This document shows, one piece after another, positions 1-8,134 of a stretch of DNA of 64,000 nt. The position numbers and the translations under genes were made by a program. The first letter of the stretch is position 1. Each line of letters opens with the position of its first letter. The notes under the pieces were generated by a model that was not told the DNA's origin, did no database searches, and worked only from the letters and a program-made list of their open reading frames with translations. The DNA comes from Amycolatopsis sp. CA-128772 (lineage in GTDB: Bacteria > Actinomycetota > Actinomycetes > Mycobacteriales > Pseudonocardiaceae): positions 1-64,000 of the forward strand of contig NZ_PPHG01000042.1 of the NCBI RefSeq assembly GCF_002904295.1, read 5' to 3'.

Positions 1-10
1 GGGTGGGTTG

Positions 11-60
11 CTGCGAGCCCGGCGGGCAGCTGCGAGCCCGGCGGGCGGCTGCGAGGCTGG
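11..60. repeat. 19-bp tandem repeat, about 2.6 copies
   Basis: A unit starting CTGCGAGCCCGGCGGGC repeats at 11, 30 and 49 with a 19-bp period; the last copy is partial and diverged. It lies upstream of the glutamine-synthetase-like gene. Whether it is the tail of an upstream gene or intergenic cannot be told at the window edge. Confidence 0.6.
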
Positions 61-155
61 CCCCCCACAGCACCCGCCACCAACAGCGGATTGTGATGGC
101 CCCCACCCCGCCCACTCGGGATACTCACCCCGGGGCGGCACGAAAGCGGGTGGCC

Positions 156-1514
156 ATGACGAAAGCGGCATCAGCCGCGGCGAAGGACTTCGCCGCGGCC
201 GGCGTAGGGGGTGTGCACCTCGCCTGGGCCGACAACAACGGCATCCCGCGCTCGCGCATCGTGCCCGTTGCCGGGCTTGCCGATGCCGCCGGCCGGGGCG
301 TTGGGGCCACCTCGCTCTTCGCCGTCTTCGACAGCCACGACGCCATCACCTACGCGCATCCCGGCCTCGGGACGCCGTCCGGCGATGTCCGGCTCGTGCC
401 CGTCGTCGACCGGCTGCGGCGGCTGGCCGGGCAGCCCGCGCTCGCCTGGGCTCCCGTCCGGCAGCTCACGCGGGACGGTGATCCGTGGCCCTACTGCCAG
501 CGGGCCGTCCTCGAACAGCAGGTTGCCGAAGGTGCGAGGCGAGGGCTCGAGTTCCGGGCCGGCTACGAGCTGGAATTCGCCGTCGCGCCCGCCGGCAGTC
601 CCGGCATCCTCGCCACGCCCGGGCACCCCGGGCCGGCCTACAGCCCGCACGCCCTCGTCGGGCTCGACGGGTTCGTCGCCGCCCTGCTGCACGACTTCGA
701 CGCCAACGGGCTGCGGATCGGCCAGCTGCACGCCGAGTACGGCGTGGCGCAGCTCGAGCTGTCGCTCGCCGCCACCGATCCGGTTTCCGCCGCCGATGAC
801 CAGCTGCTCGCGCGGCAGACCATCCACGCCGCCGCGCGCGTGCACGGGCTCGCCGTCAGCTTCGCGCCGATGATCGGCGCCGGAGCCGCCGGGAACGGGT
901 GGCACCTGCACACCTCCGTCCGCCGCCAGGGGCGCAACCTGCTCGAAAGCCACGAAACCGGACGGCCCGGCGGAGAAGGCGCCGGCTACCTCGCCGGGCT
1001 GCTGCGCGACCTGCCGGCCCTGACCGCCGTCACCGCGCCGAGCGTCCCGTCCACGCTGCGGCTGCGGCCCGGCTTCTTCGCGGGCGCGTACGCGTTCTGG
1101 GGCGTCGAGAACCGCGAGGCGCCCCTGCGGTACGTCCCCGGCTCGGCGCTGCTGGGCGCCGGCCACGCGAACGTCGAGCTCAAGACGTCCGACGCGTCCG
1201 CCAACCCGTACCTCGCGCTGGCCGTGGTGCTGGCCGCCGGGATGGCCGGCCTCGACGACGCGCCCGCGTTGCCCGAGCCGATCGGCGAAGACCCGGGTGG
1301 CTGGCCGGACGGCGAGCGGGACGCCCGCGGGGTGCGGCGGCTGCCCTCGGACACCGCCGCGCAGGACGCCGCGCTCGTGGCGTCACCGCGGATCGCCGGC
1401 GTGCTCGGCGAGGAGCTGCTGGGCGCCTTCCGGGCGGTGCGGGCGTCCGACGCGGCCTGGGCGGCCGAACGCCCGGTCGAGGAGGTCGTCGCCGCCCACC
1501 TTTGGCGCTACTGA
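156..1514 (+). CDS. glutamine synthetase family protein (gamma-glutamyl-amine ligase type)
   Basis: ATP-dependent carbon-nitrogen ligase of the glutamine synthetase superfamily, 452 residues. The family joins the gamma-carboxyl of glutamate to ammonia or an amine. Visible signatures are the metal-binding ELEF stretch, the ATP/metal motif GNGWHLHTSV (the HxHxS of the family), an arginine-rich glutamate site reading WGVENREAPLR, and ANPYLALA near the C-terminus. The N-terminal beta-grasp part (VHLAWADNNGIPRSRI) is also typical. It is not a canonical GlnA: it looks like the divergent GlnA3/GlnA4-like enzymes of actinomycetes that act on polyamines or monoamines, but the substrate cannot be read here. 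ATG 156 was chosen; an in-frame GTG at 150 is possible. Followed after 99 bp by an unrelated-looking gene on the same strand. Confidence 0.85.
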   Translation: MTKAASAAAKDFAAAGVGGVHLAWADNNGIPRSRIVPVAGLADAAGRGVGATSLFAVFDSHDAITYAHPGLGTPSGDVRLVPVVDRLRRLAGQPALAWAPVRQLTRDGDPWPYCQRAVLEQQVAEGARRGLEFRAGYELEFAVAPAGSPGILATPGHPGPAYSPHALVGLDGFVAALLHDFDANGLRIGQLHAEYGVAQLELSLAATDPVSAADDQLLARQTIHAAARVHGLAVSFAPMIGAGAAGNGWHLHTSVRRQGRNLLESHETGRPGGEGAGYLAGLLRDLPALTAVTAPSVPSTLRLRPGFFAGAYAFWGVENREAPLRYVPGSALLGAGHANVELKTSDASANPYLALAVVLAAGMAGLDDAPALPEPIGEDPGGWPDGERDARGVRRLPSDTAAQDAALVASPRIAGVLGEELLGAFRAVRASDAAWAAERPVEEVVAAHLWRY

Positions 1515-1613
1515 GAGCCTTATCCTGGTCGGGACGGCGCGACGGACCGCAGGCCGCCCGCTTGTGGTGACACTCGCGCCGGCCGACGGCTGAACCTGGT
1601 TCTGAGGGGACCG

Positions 1614-2396
1614 ATGTCTTCGGGGATCGACGGCGGGCAGCTGGACCTGTCCGGGGTGCGGTGGCTGCCGGGCGGCGCCCGGCTGGCCGCGGTGGCCCAG
1701 GCGGAACTGCCCCAGAAGGACGGCCTGGCCGCGGCGTTCTGCGGGCTGGCCGCGGTGCGGGCGGCCGGGTTCGACGTGCCCGACCAGGACGCCGTCGCGG
1801 TGGCCGCGGGCACGGTCCGCGGCCCGGTCGTGCGGCCGCGGGGTGAAGCCGGGCGGGCCGGGTTCCGGCTGCCGCTGCCGGTCGCCGGCGACCCGGCCGC
1901 GGCGGGCACCCGGGTGTCCGGGCTGGCGGCGGCCATCGGCTCGCTGTCGCGCGGTGCCCTGGCGGCGGTGCCGGTGACCGGGGCGTGGACCACCGAGGCG
2001 CTGTTCGACCTGCTGGTCGGGCTGTGGGACGTCCCGCGCGTCGCGGTGATCGCCCGGATCGACGGCGCCGAGCTCGGCGCCCACGACACCCCGGAACGCG
2101 CGCTGCTCGACTACCTCGACACCGGCGTCCCGCCCCTGTGGACGTCTCGCTGGCGCCCGCCCGGCGGGCACTTCGTGCTCCTGGCGGGGATCCGCATCGG
2201 CGCCGAAGGGACCCTGCTGTCCGTTGTGGACACTTACCCGTCGTTGGGCGACAAGGGGATGCACGACCAGCCGGTCGAATGGGTGACGGCGGCGCTGGCC
2301 GGCCTCGGCGTCCTCGTGGTCGTCGACAGCGACCAGGCTGCTGTGGTGCGCGAAGCGGCCCGCGTGGCCGGGCTCAGTCAGTCCTTTTGGGACTGA
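1614..2396 (+). CDS. uncharacterised protein with a possible papain-like C/H/D arrangement (DUF6885-like)
   Basis: A 260-residue soluble protein with no signal peptide or membrane segment, preceded by a good GAGGGGA ribosome site. I do not recognise a characterised family with certainty; it resembles the actinobacterial DUF6885 group. Three conserved-looking spots are spaced as in papain-fold enzymes: LPQKDGLAAAFCGLAA (Gln then Cys, about residues 31-46), GGHFVLLAG (His, about 183) and VVDTYPSLGD (Asp, about 203). This suggests a C39-like peptidase or transglutaminase-like fold, but this is inference. The 3' end overlaps the convergent permease gene by 23 bp. Confidence 0.7.
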   Translation: MSSGIDGGQLDLSGVRWLPGGARLAAVAQAELPQKDGLAAAFCGLAAVRAAGFDVPDQDAVAVAAGTVRGPVVRPRGEAGRAGFRLPLPVAGDPAAAGTRVSGLAAAIGSLSRGALAAVPVTGAWTTEALFDLLVGLWDVPRVAVIARIDGAELGAHDTPERALLDYLDTGVPPLWTSRWRPPGGHFVLLAGIRIGAEGTLLSVVDTYPSLGDKGMHDQPVEWVTAALAGLGVLVVVDSDQAAVVREAARVAGLSQSFWD

Positions 2397-3837
2397 CGTC
2401 GGCGCCGGGGGCGAACCGGGAGTGCCGCCGCCCGTAGGCGAAGTAGATCACCAGGCCGATCACCAGCCACGCGGCGAACCGGATCCAGGTCAGCACGTTG
2501 AGGTTGAGCATCAGGTACAGGCACGCCAGCGCCGCGAGCACCGGCACGACGGGCGAGAACGGCACCGAGAACGGCCGGTCCAGGTCGGGCCGGCGGCGGC
2601 GCAGCACCGGGACCGCCACCGCCACGATGATCATCGCCGACAGCGCGCCGATGCTCACCATGTCGGCCAGCTCGGAGATCGGGATGAACGCCGCCAGCAC
2701 GGCGATCAGCACCGCGCCGCCGATGGTCATCCGGTGCGGGGTGCCCCAGCGCGGGTGCGCGGTGCCGAGCGCCTTCGGCAGCAGCCCGTCGCGGCCCATC
2801 GCGTAGCCGATCCGGCCGATCGTCACCAGCTCGACCATCATCACCGACGTCAGCCCGGTCACCGCGCCGAGCGAGATCAGCGCGCCCACCCAGTGCTGGC
2901 CGACCCGGTCGAACGCGTCCGCCAGCGGGGCGCCGGTGTCGATGTCGGTGAACGGGATCATCCCGGTCAGCACGATCGACACGCCGATGTAGAGCAGTGC
3001 GCACACGCCGAGCGCGCCGAGGATGCCGACGCGGAGGTCCTTGCGCGGGTTCAGCGTCTCCTCGCCGAGGTTCGCGAGCGCCTCGAAGCCGGTGTAGGCG
3101 AAGAAGACCACCGCGGCCGCGGTGATCATCCCGGCGATGCCGTAGACCGACTGCTCCAGCCCGAGCGCGGCCTGCACGATCGGCTGTTCCAGCACGGTCG
3201 AACCGCCCGGCGGGGCCTGGGCCGGCGGGATGAACGGTGTCAGGTTCGCGCCCTTGACGAAGAACAGGCCGACCGCGAGCACCAGGATGCAGACGGCGAC
3301 CTTCACGCAGACCAGCAGGTTGGTCAGCCAGGCCGACTCCTTGATGCCCAGCACGGCGACGACGGTCAGCACGGCGATGATCAGCACCGCGCCGACGTTG
3401 ACCTTCGCGTCTTCGCCGAACCACGCCGGCGACAGCCCGAGCAGGTTCGCCAGGTACCCGGACCAGCCGCGCGAGACGACGGCGGCGCCGAGCGCGAACT
3501 CCAGCAGCAGGTCCCAGCCGATGATCCAGGCGAACACCTCGCCGAGCGTCGCGAAGGCGTAGGTGTAGGCGCTCCCGGCGGTCGGGACGCTGGAGGCGAG
3601 CTCGGCGTAGCACAGCGCGGCCAGCCCGGCGACGACCGCCCCGAGCACGAACGACAGGGTCACGGCGGGCCCGGCGTGCGTCTTGGCCTCGACGCCGGCG
3701 AGGGTGAAGATGCCGGTGCCGATGATGATCCCGACGCCGAACCCGACCAGGTCGCGTCCGCGCAGCCGCCTCTTGAGCTCCCCGGAGTCCTGCCGCGCCA
3801 GGACCTCGTCCACGTTCAGCGTTCGCCGCACACCCAT
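2374..3837 (-). CDS. APC-superfamily amino acid permease (cationic amino acid transporter type)
   Basis: Integral membrane amino-acid transporter, 487 residues, about 12 hydrophobic segments. The N-terminus carries the APC signature GFGVGIIIGTGIF in the first membrane helix, and later helices include AYTYAFATLGEVFAWIIGW and FFAYTGFEALANLGEE, typical of the CAT/YhdG/RocE branch that moves arginine, lysine, ornithine or similar substrates by proton or sodium symport or exchange. Substrate is not determined by the sequence. Starts with ATG 92 bp from the divergent malQ gene, and overlaps the upstream convergent gene by 23 bp. It lies close to a glutamine-synthetase-like ligase, so a shared role in amine or amino-acid use is possible but not shown. 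Confidence 0.88.
   Translation of the reverse strand: MGVRRTLNVDEVLARQDSGELKRRLRGRDLVGFGVGIIIGTGIFTLAGVEAKTHAGPAVTLSFVLGAVVAGLAALCYAELASSVPTAGSAYTYAFATLGEVFAWIIGWDLLLEFALGAAVVSRGWSGYLANLLGLSPAWFGEDAKVNVGAVLIIAVLTVVAVLGIKESAWLTNLLVCVKVAVCILVLAVGLFFVKGANLTPFIPPAQAPPGGSTVLEQPIVQAALGLEQSVYGIAGMITAAAVVFFAYTGFEALANLGEETLNPRKDLRVGILGALGVCALLYIGVSIVLTGMIPFTDIDTGAPLADAFDRVGQHWVGALISLGAVTGLTSVMMVELVTIGRIGYAMGRDGLLPKALGTAHPRWGTPHRMTIGGAVLIAVLAAFIPISELADMVSIGALSAMIIVAVAVPVLRRRRPDLDRPFSVPFSPVVPVLAALACLYLMLNLNVLTWIRFAAWLVIGLVIYFAYGRRHSRFAPGADVSPKRTD
2377..2397. terminator. hairpin inside the overlapping 3' ends of two convergent genes
   Basis: GTCAGTCC (2377-2384) pairs perfectly with GGACTGAC (2390-2397) around a 5-nt TTTTG loop. 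The stem sits within the 23-bp overlap of the plus-strand gene ending at 2396 and the minus-strand permease ending at 2374. It could serve as a bidirectional terminator although it encodes the C-termini of both proteins. Confidence 0.5.
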
Positions 3838-3879
3838 GAGCTGAAGTTAGAAGGTCACGGGCCCTTTCGCAGATCGGTG

Positions 3880-3895
3880 GGCGGGTTCGCCCGCC
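3880..3895. other. GC hairpin with TTCG tetraloop in a divergent promoter region
   Basis: GGCGGG (3880-3885) and CCCGCC (3890-3895) flank TTCG, an unusually stable tetraloop. It lies in the 92-bp gap between the divergent permease and malQ genes, so it would be in one of their leaders. Function unknown. Confidence 0.35.
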
Positions 3896-3929
3896 GTCCG
3901 GGCACGGGCCACCGGAGTGACGTCGTCCC

Positions 3930-5927
3930 GTGCGGATGGCGGGAACGGCCGGGCACCGGAATGCTGGTCCCGTGCCCGAACAGATCCCCGCCCGCACCGC
4001 CCTGCACGAGCTCGCCGACCGCCACGGGGTCGCCACCCGGTACGAGAACGCCGACCGGGTCTGGGTGGACGTGGACGACGAGGTCGTCGTCGCCGTCCTC
4101 GGCCAGTTCGGCGTCGATGCCACCAGCGAAGCGGCCATCGCCGCCGCCCTGAGGGCGGCGCGCGAGGCGCCCGCCGCGCTGCCGCCCACCATCGTCGTGC
4201 GGGAAGGGACCCGCAAGGCGCTGGGCGTCGAGGCCGAGGTCGTCCTCGAAGACGGGACGCGGCGGCCGGCCGCGGCCGAGCTGCCGGCGGACCTGCCGCT
4301 CGGGTGGCACCGGGTCGTCACCGCCGACCAGGACGTCGTGCTCGCCGTCGTGCCGGCGAAGCTGCCGCAGGTGCGGCCCGCGTGGGGGTGGATGCTGCAG
4401 CTCTACGCCCTGCACTCGCCCGGGTCGTGGGGCATCGGCGACTACGCCGACCTCGCCGCCTTCGCCGCCCGGTCGGCGGCCGAGCTGGACGCCGGGGTGC
4501 TGCTGGTCAACCCCGTGCAGGCGATCAGCCCGGCGCACCCGGTCGAACGCTCGCCGTACTCGCCCGCGAGCCGCCGGTTCGCCAACCCCGTCTACCTGCG
4601 CGTCACCGCCACCGAGACCTTTGCGAACGCCGACGGGGCGACCCGGGCGGCCGTCGAGTCCCTGGCGCCCGACCGCGAAGGCGAGCTCGTCGACTACGAC
4701 GCCGTCTGGACCGCCAAGCGGGCCGCCCTCGAGCTGCTCTGGCCGCACCGGACCGAAGCGCTGCCCGACGACGGCGACCTGCAGGACTTCGCCCTCTTCT
4801 GCGCCCTCGCCGAGCAGCACGGCGGTGACTGGCGGGACTGGCCCGAGGAGCTGCGCGACCCGGCCGGACCGGCGACGGCGAAGGCGCGCGAGGAGCTGAA
4901 GGAGCGCGTCGGCTTCCACGCGTGGCTCCAGCACCTCTGCCGGGTGCAGCTGGGCGCCGCGCGGGAGGCCGCGCGCGAGGCCGGGATGTCCGTCGGGATC
5001 GTGCACGACCTGCCGGTCGGGGTGCACCCCGGCGGGGCCGACACCTGGGCGCTCAAGGACGTGTTCGCCGCCGACGTGCGGGTCGGCGCGCCGCCGGATG
5101 CCTTCAACCAGCAGGGGCAGGACTGGAACCTGCCGCCGTGGCGGCCGGACAAGCTGGCCGAGGCCGGGTACGCGCCCTTCCGGGACGTCATCCGGGGCGT
5201 GCTGCGGTTCGCCGACGGCATCCGCGTCGACCACATCGCCGGCCTGTGGCGGCTCTGGTGGATCCCGCCGGGCGAGCCCGCGCACCGCGGCACGTACGTC
5301 CACTACGACGCCGAGGCGATGGTCGGCGTGCTCGCGCTCGAAGCGCATCGCGCCGGGGCGGTGGTCGTGGGGGAGGACCTCGGCACCGTCGAGGAGGTCG
5401 TGACCGACACCATGCACGATCGGGGGATGCTCAGCTCGGCCGTGCTGTGGTTCGAACGCGACTGGGACGCCCCCGGCCAGCCGTTCACCCGGCCGGCGAG
5501 CTGGGACCCGGACGCCATGGCCAGCATCTCCACGCACGACCTGCCGACCGTCTCGGGCTGGCTGCAGGGCGAGCACGTCCGCGTCCGGGCCGAGCTGGGC
5601 CTGCTGGACCGTGGGGTCGAAGCCGAAGAACAGGCTGCCGCCGACGAGCGCAAGGCGCTGTTCGAACTCGTTGCGCGGGAAGGGATTGCGGACGGCGACC
5701 CGATCGTCGCGCTGCACACGCTGCTGGCGAAGGCCGCGTCCCGGCTCGTGCTCACCTCGCCGGCCGACGTGACGGGCCAGGTACGGCAGCCGAATCTGCC
5801 CGGAACCGTCGACCAGTACCCTAACTGGCGGATTCGCCTGCCCGTCAGCGTCGACGGCTTCTTCACCGCGAAGGGGGTCCGCGCCGCGGTTGCACCGCTG
5901 GCGGCGGCCCGGCCGCTGCCCCGGTAA
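3930..5927 (+). CDS. malQ: 4-alpha-glucanotransferase (amylomaltase, GH77)
   Basis: Transfers alpha-1,4-glucan segments between maltooligosaccharides, releasing glucose; cytosolic. The family hallmarks are present: LYALHSPGSWGIGDYADL near the start of the barrel, the nucleophile region DGIRVDHIAGLWRLWW, the acid/base region VVGEDLGTV, and STHDLPTVSGW with the third carboxylate. About 665 residues, the longer actinobacterial form with an N-terminal extension. The start is uncertain: GTG 3930 has GGAGTGA about 10 bp upstream, while ATG 3936 and GTG 3972 are alternatives. It opens the alpha-glucan block, 80 bp ahead of glgX, and would recycle the short oligosaccharides left by the debranching enzymes. 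Confidence 0.93.
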   Translation: MRMAGTAGHRNAGPVPEQIPARTALHELADRHGVATRYENADRVWVDVDDEVVVAVLGQFGVDATSEAAIAAALRAAREAPAALPPTIVVREGTRKALGVEAEVVLEDGTRRPAAAELPADLPLGWHRVVTADQDVVLAVVPAKLPQVRPAWGWMLQLYALHSPGSWGIGDYADLAAFAARSAAELDAGVLLVNPVQAISPAHPVERSPYSPASRRFANPVYLRVTATETFANADGATRAAVESLAPDREGELVDYDAVWTAKRAALELLWPHRTEALPDDGDLQDFALFCALAEQHGGDWRDWPEELRDPAGPATAKAREELKERVGFHAWLQHLCRVQLGAAREAAREAGMSVGIVHDLPVGVHPGGADTWALKDVFAADVRVGAPPDAFNQQGQDWNLPPWRPDKLAEAGYAPFRDVIRGVLRFADGIRVDHIAGLWRLWWIPPGEPAHRGTYVHYDAEAMVGVLALEAHRAGAVVVGEDLGTVEEVVTDTMHDRGMLSSAVLWFERDWDAPGQPFTRPASWDPDAMASISTHDLPTVSGWLQGEHVRVRAELGLLDRGVEAEEQAAADERKALFELVAREGIADGDPIVALHTLLAKAASRLVLTSPADVTGQVRQPNLPGTVDQYPNWRIRLPVSVDGFFTAKGVRAAVAPLAAARPLPR

Positions 5928-5994
5928 CGGCCACCTCGCGGAGCACGACCCCGGTGGTACGCGTCCGCGGACGCCACCGGCACGACCCAAGCTC

Positions 5995-6003
5995 GAGGAG
6001 AAA
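5995..6003 (+). promoter_or_regulatory. ribosome binding site fixing the glgX start
   Basis: GAGGAGAAA lies 4-7 nt ahead of GTG 6008. The same frame is open back to 5954, but this strong site, and the match of the following residues to GlgX N-termini, select 6008. Confidence 0.75.
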
Positions 6004-6007
6004 CCCA

Positions 6008-8134
6008 GTGCGGCCCTGGCCCGGAACGCCCTACCCGCTCGGCGCCACCTACGACGGAGTCGGGACGAACTTCGCCCTGTTCTCCGAGGTGGCCGAGCGC
6101 GTCGAACTGTGCCTGTTCGACGCCGAGGGCAAGGAGACGCGCTACGCGCTCGAAGAGGTCGACGGCTTCGTCCACCACGGCTACCTGCTCAACGTCGGCC
6201 CCGGGCAGCGCTACGGGTTCCGCGTGCACGGCCCGTACGACCCGAAGCGCGGTCTGCGCTGCAACCCGAACAAGCTGCTCATCGACCCGTACGCGAAGGC
6301 CGTCTCGCACGGCGTGAAGTGGGACGAGTCGCTGTTCGGCTACAAGTTCGACAACCCGGACGAGCGCAACGACGACGACAGCGCCGGCCGCGTGCCGTAT
6401 TCGCTGGTGGCGAACCCGTTCTTCGACTGGGGCAACGACCGGCAGCCGAAGCGGCCGTACAACGAGACGGTCATCTACGAGGCCCACGTCAAGGGCATGA
6501 CCGTCAACCACCCGTTCGTGCCGGACCAGCTGCGCGGCACGTACGCCGGTCTCGCGCACCCCGCCGTCGTCGAGCACCTGCAGAAGCTCGGCGTGACGGC
6601 GGTGGAGCTGCTGCCCGTCCACCAGTTCGTCACCGACCACGGCCTCGCCGACAAGGGCCTGACGAACTACTGGGGCTACAACACGATCGGGTACTTCGCG
6701 CCGCACGACTCCTACGCGGCCATGCCCGGCGAGGGCGGGCAGGTCCAGGAGTTCAAGGGCATGGTCAAGGCCTTCCACGAAGCCGGGATCGAAGTGATCC
6801 TCGACGTGGTTTACAACCACACCGCCGAGGGAAACCACCTCGGGCCGACGTTGTCGATGCGGGGCATCGACAACGAGGCCTACTACCGGCTGGTGGAGGG
6901 GGAGCCCGAGTACTACATGGACTACACCGGCACCGGGAACTCCCTCAACGTCCGCAACCCGCACACCCTCCAGCTGATCATGGACTCCCTGCGGTACTGG
7001 GTCACCGAGATGCACGTCGACGGCTTCCGGTTCGACCTCGCCTCGGCGCTGGCCCGCGAGTTCTACGACGTCGACCGGCTGTCCACGTTCTTCGACCTGG
7101 TGCAGCAGGACCCGATCGTCAGCCAGGTGAAGCTGATCGCCGAGCCGTGGGACGTCGGCCCCGGCGGGTACCAGGTCGGCAACTTCCCGCCGCTGTGGAC
7201 CGAGTGGAACGGGGTGTTCCGCGACACCGTCCGCGACTTCTGGCGCGGCGAGCCCTCGACGCTGGGGGAGTTCGCGAGCCGGATCACCGGCTCGTCGGAT
7301 CTTTACCAGGACGACGGCCGCCGCCCGTTCGCGTCGATCAACTTCGTCACCGCGCACGACGGCTTCACGCTGCGGGACCTGGTGTCCTACAACGAAAAGC
7401 ACAACGAAGCCAACGGCGAGGACGGCCGCGACGGCGCCGACGACAACCGTTCGTGGAACTGCGGGGTCGAGGGCGCGACCGACGACGCCGAGGTGAACGA
7501 GCTGCGGGCCCGCCAGCAGCGGAACATGCTGGCCACCCTGCTGCTGTCCCAGGGCGTGCCGATGATCCTGCACGGCGACGAGTTCGGCCGTACCCAGCAG
7601 GGCAACAACAACGTCTACTGCCAGGACTCCGAACTGTCCTGGATGGACTGGGAGCTGGCCAAGGAGAACGCCGGCCTGGTCAAGTTCACCGGCGGCCTGG
7701 GCGCGCTCCGGCACCGGCACCCGGTGTTCCGCCGCCGCCGGTTCTTCCAGGGCGGCCCGGTCGGCAAGGGCGACAAGCTCGGCGACATCGCCTGGTTCAC
7801 CCCGGCCGGCGAGGAGATGACCGAGCAGAACTGGGACGACGGCTTCGGCAAGGCCGTCGTCGTGTTCCTCAACGGCAAGGCGATCCCCGACCTCGACCAG
7901 CGCGGGATGAAGGTCGAGGACGACTCGTTCCTGCTCGCCTTCAACGCGCACTACGAAGACATCGACGCCACCCTGCCGGGCAACGGCTACGGGGAGAGCT
8001 GGACCGTCGTGGTCGACACCGCGACCGGGGAGGTGGAACCCGCCGACACGAAGCCGATCGAGGGCGGCGGCCGGCTCACCCTCCCCGCCCGGTCCCTGAT
8101 CGTGCTGCAACGGACGGAGACGGAACCCGCATGA
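6008..8134 (+). CDS. glgX: glycogen debranching enzyme, isoamylase type (GlgX/TreX), copy 1
   Basis: Hydrolyses alpha-1,6 branch points of glycogen, giving linear maltooligosaccharides. 708 residues from GTG 6008: N-terminal CBM48 beta-sandwich (YPLGATYDGVGTNFALFSE), then a GH13_11 catalytic barrel. All three catalytic carboxylates are in context: nucleophile in DGFRFDLASAL, acid/base in LIAEPWDVGP, and the third in FVTAHDGFTLRDL. The asparagine-rich stretch DDNRSWNCG and the C-terminal beta domain are typical. The stop codon overlaps the treY start (ATGA), the classic TreX-TreY-TreZ arrangement, so its main job is likely to supply linear chains to TreY. A second paralog lies at 12202-14349. 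Confidence 0.95.
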   Translation: MRPWPGTPYPLGATYDGVGTNFALFSEVAERVELCLFDAEGKETRYALEEVDGFVHHGYLLNVGPGQRYGFRVHGPYDPKRGLRCNPNKLLIDPYAKAVSHGVKWDESLFGYKFDNPDERNDDDSAGRVPYSLVANPFFDWGNDRQPKRPYNETVIYEAHVKGMTVNHPFVPDQLRGTYAGLAHPAVVEHLQKLGVTAVELLPVHQFVTDHGLADKGLTNYWGYNTIGYFAPHDSYAAMPGEGGQVQEFKGMVKAFHEAGIEVILDVVYNHTAEGNHLGPTLSMRGIDNEAYYRLVEGEPEYYMDYTGTGNSLNVRNPHTLQLIMDSLRYWVTEMHVDGFRFDLASALAREFYDVDRLSTFFDLVQQDPIVSQVKLIAEPWDVGPGGYQVGNFPPLWTEWNGVFRDTVRDFWRGEPSTLGEFASRITGSSDLYQDDGRRPFASINFVTAHDGFTLRDLVSYNEKHNEANGEDGRDGADDNRSWNCGVEGATDDAEVNELRARQQRNMLATLLLSQGVPMILHGDEFGRTQQGNNNVYCQDSELSWMDWELAKENAGLVKFTGGLGALRHRHPVFRRRRFFQGGPVGKGDKLGDIAWFTPAGEEMTEQNWDDGFGKAVVVFLNGKAIPDLDQRGMKVEDDSFLLAFNAHYEDIDATLPGNGYGESWTVVVDTATGEVEPADTKPIEGGGRLTLPARSLIVLQRTETEPA

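Noticed and set aside
2422..4152. 576-residue plus-strand open frame opposite the permease
   Set aside because: His/Arg/Asp-rich composition, antisense to a clear transporter, no motif.
5303..8110. 935-residue minus-strand open frame
   Set aside because: Antisense to malQ and glgX, whose catalytic motifs are complete; composition is Val/Arg-rich shadow.
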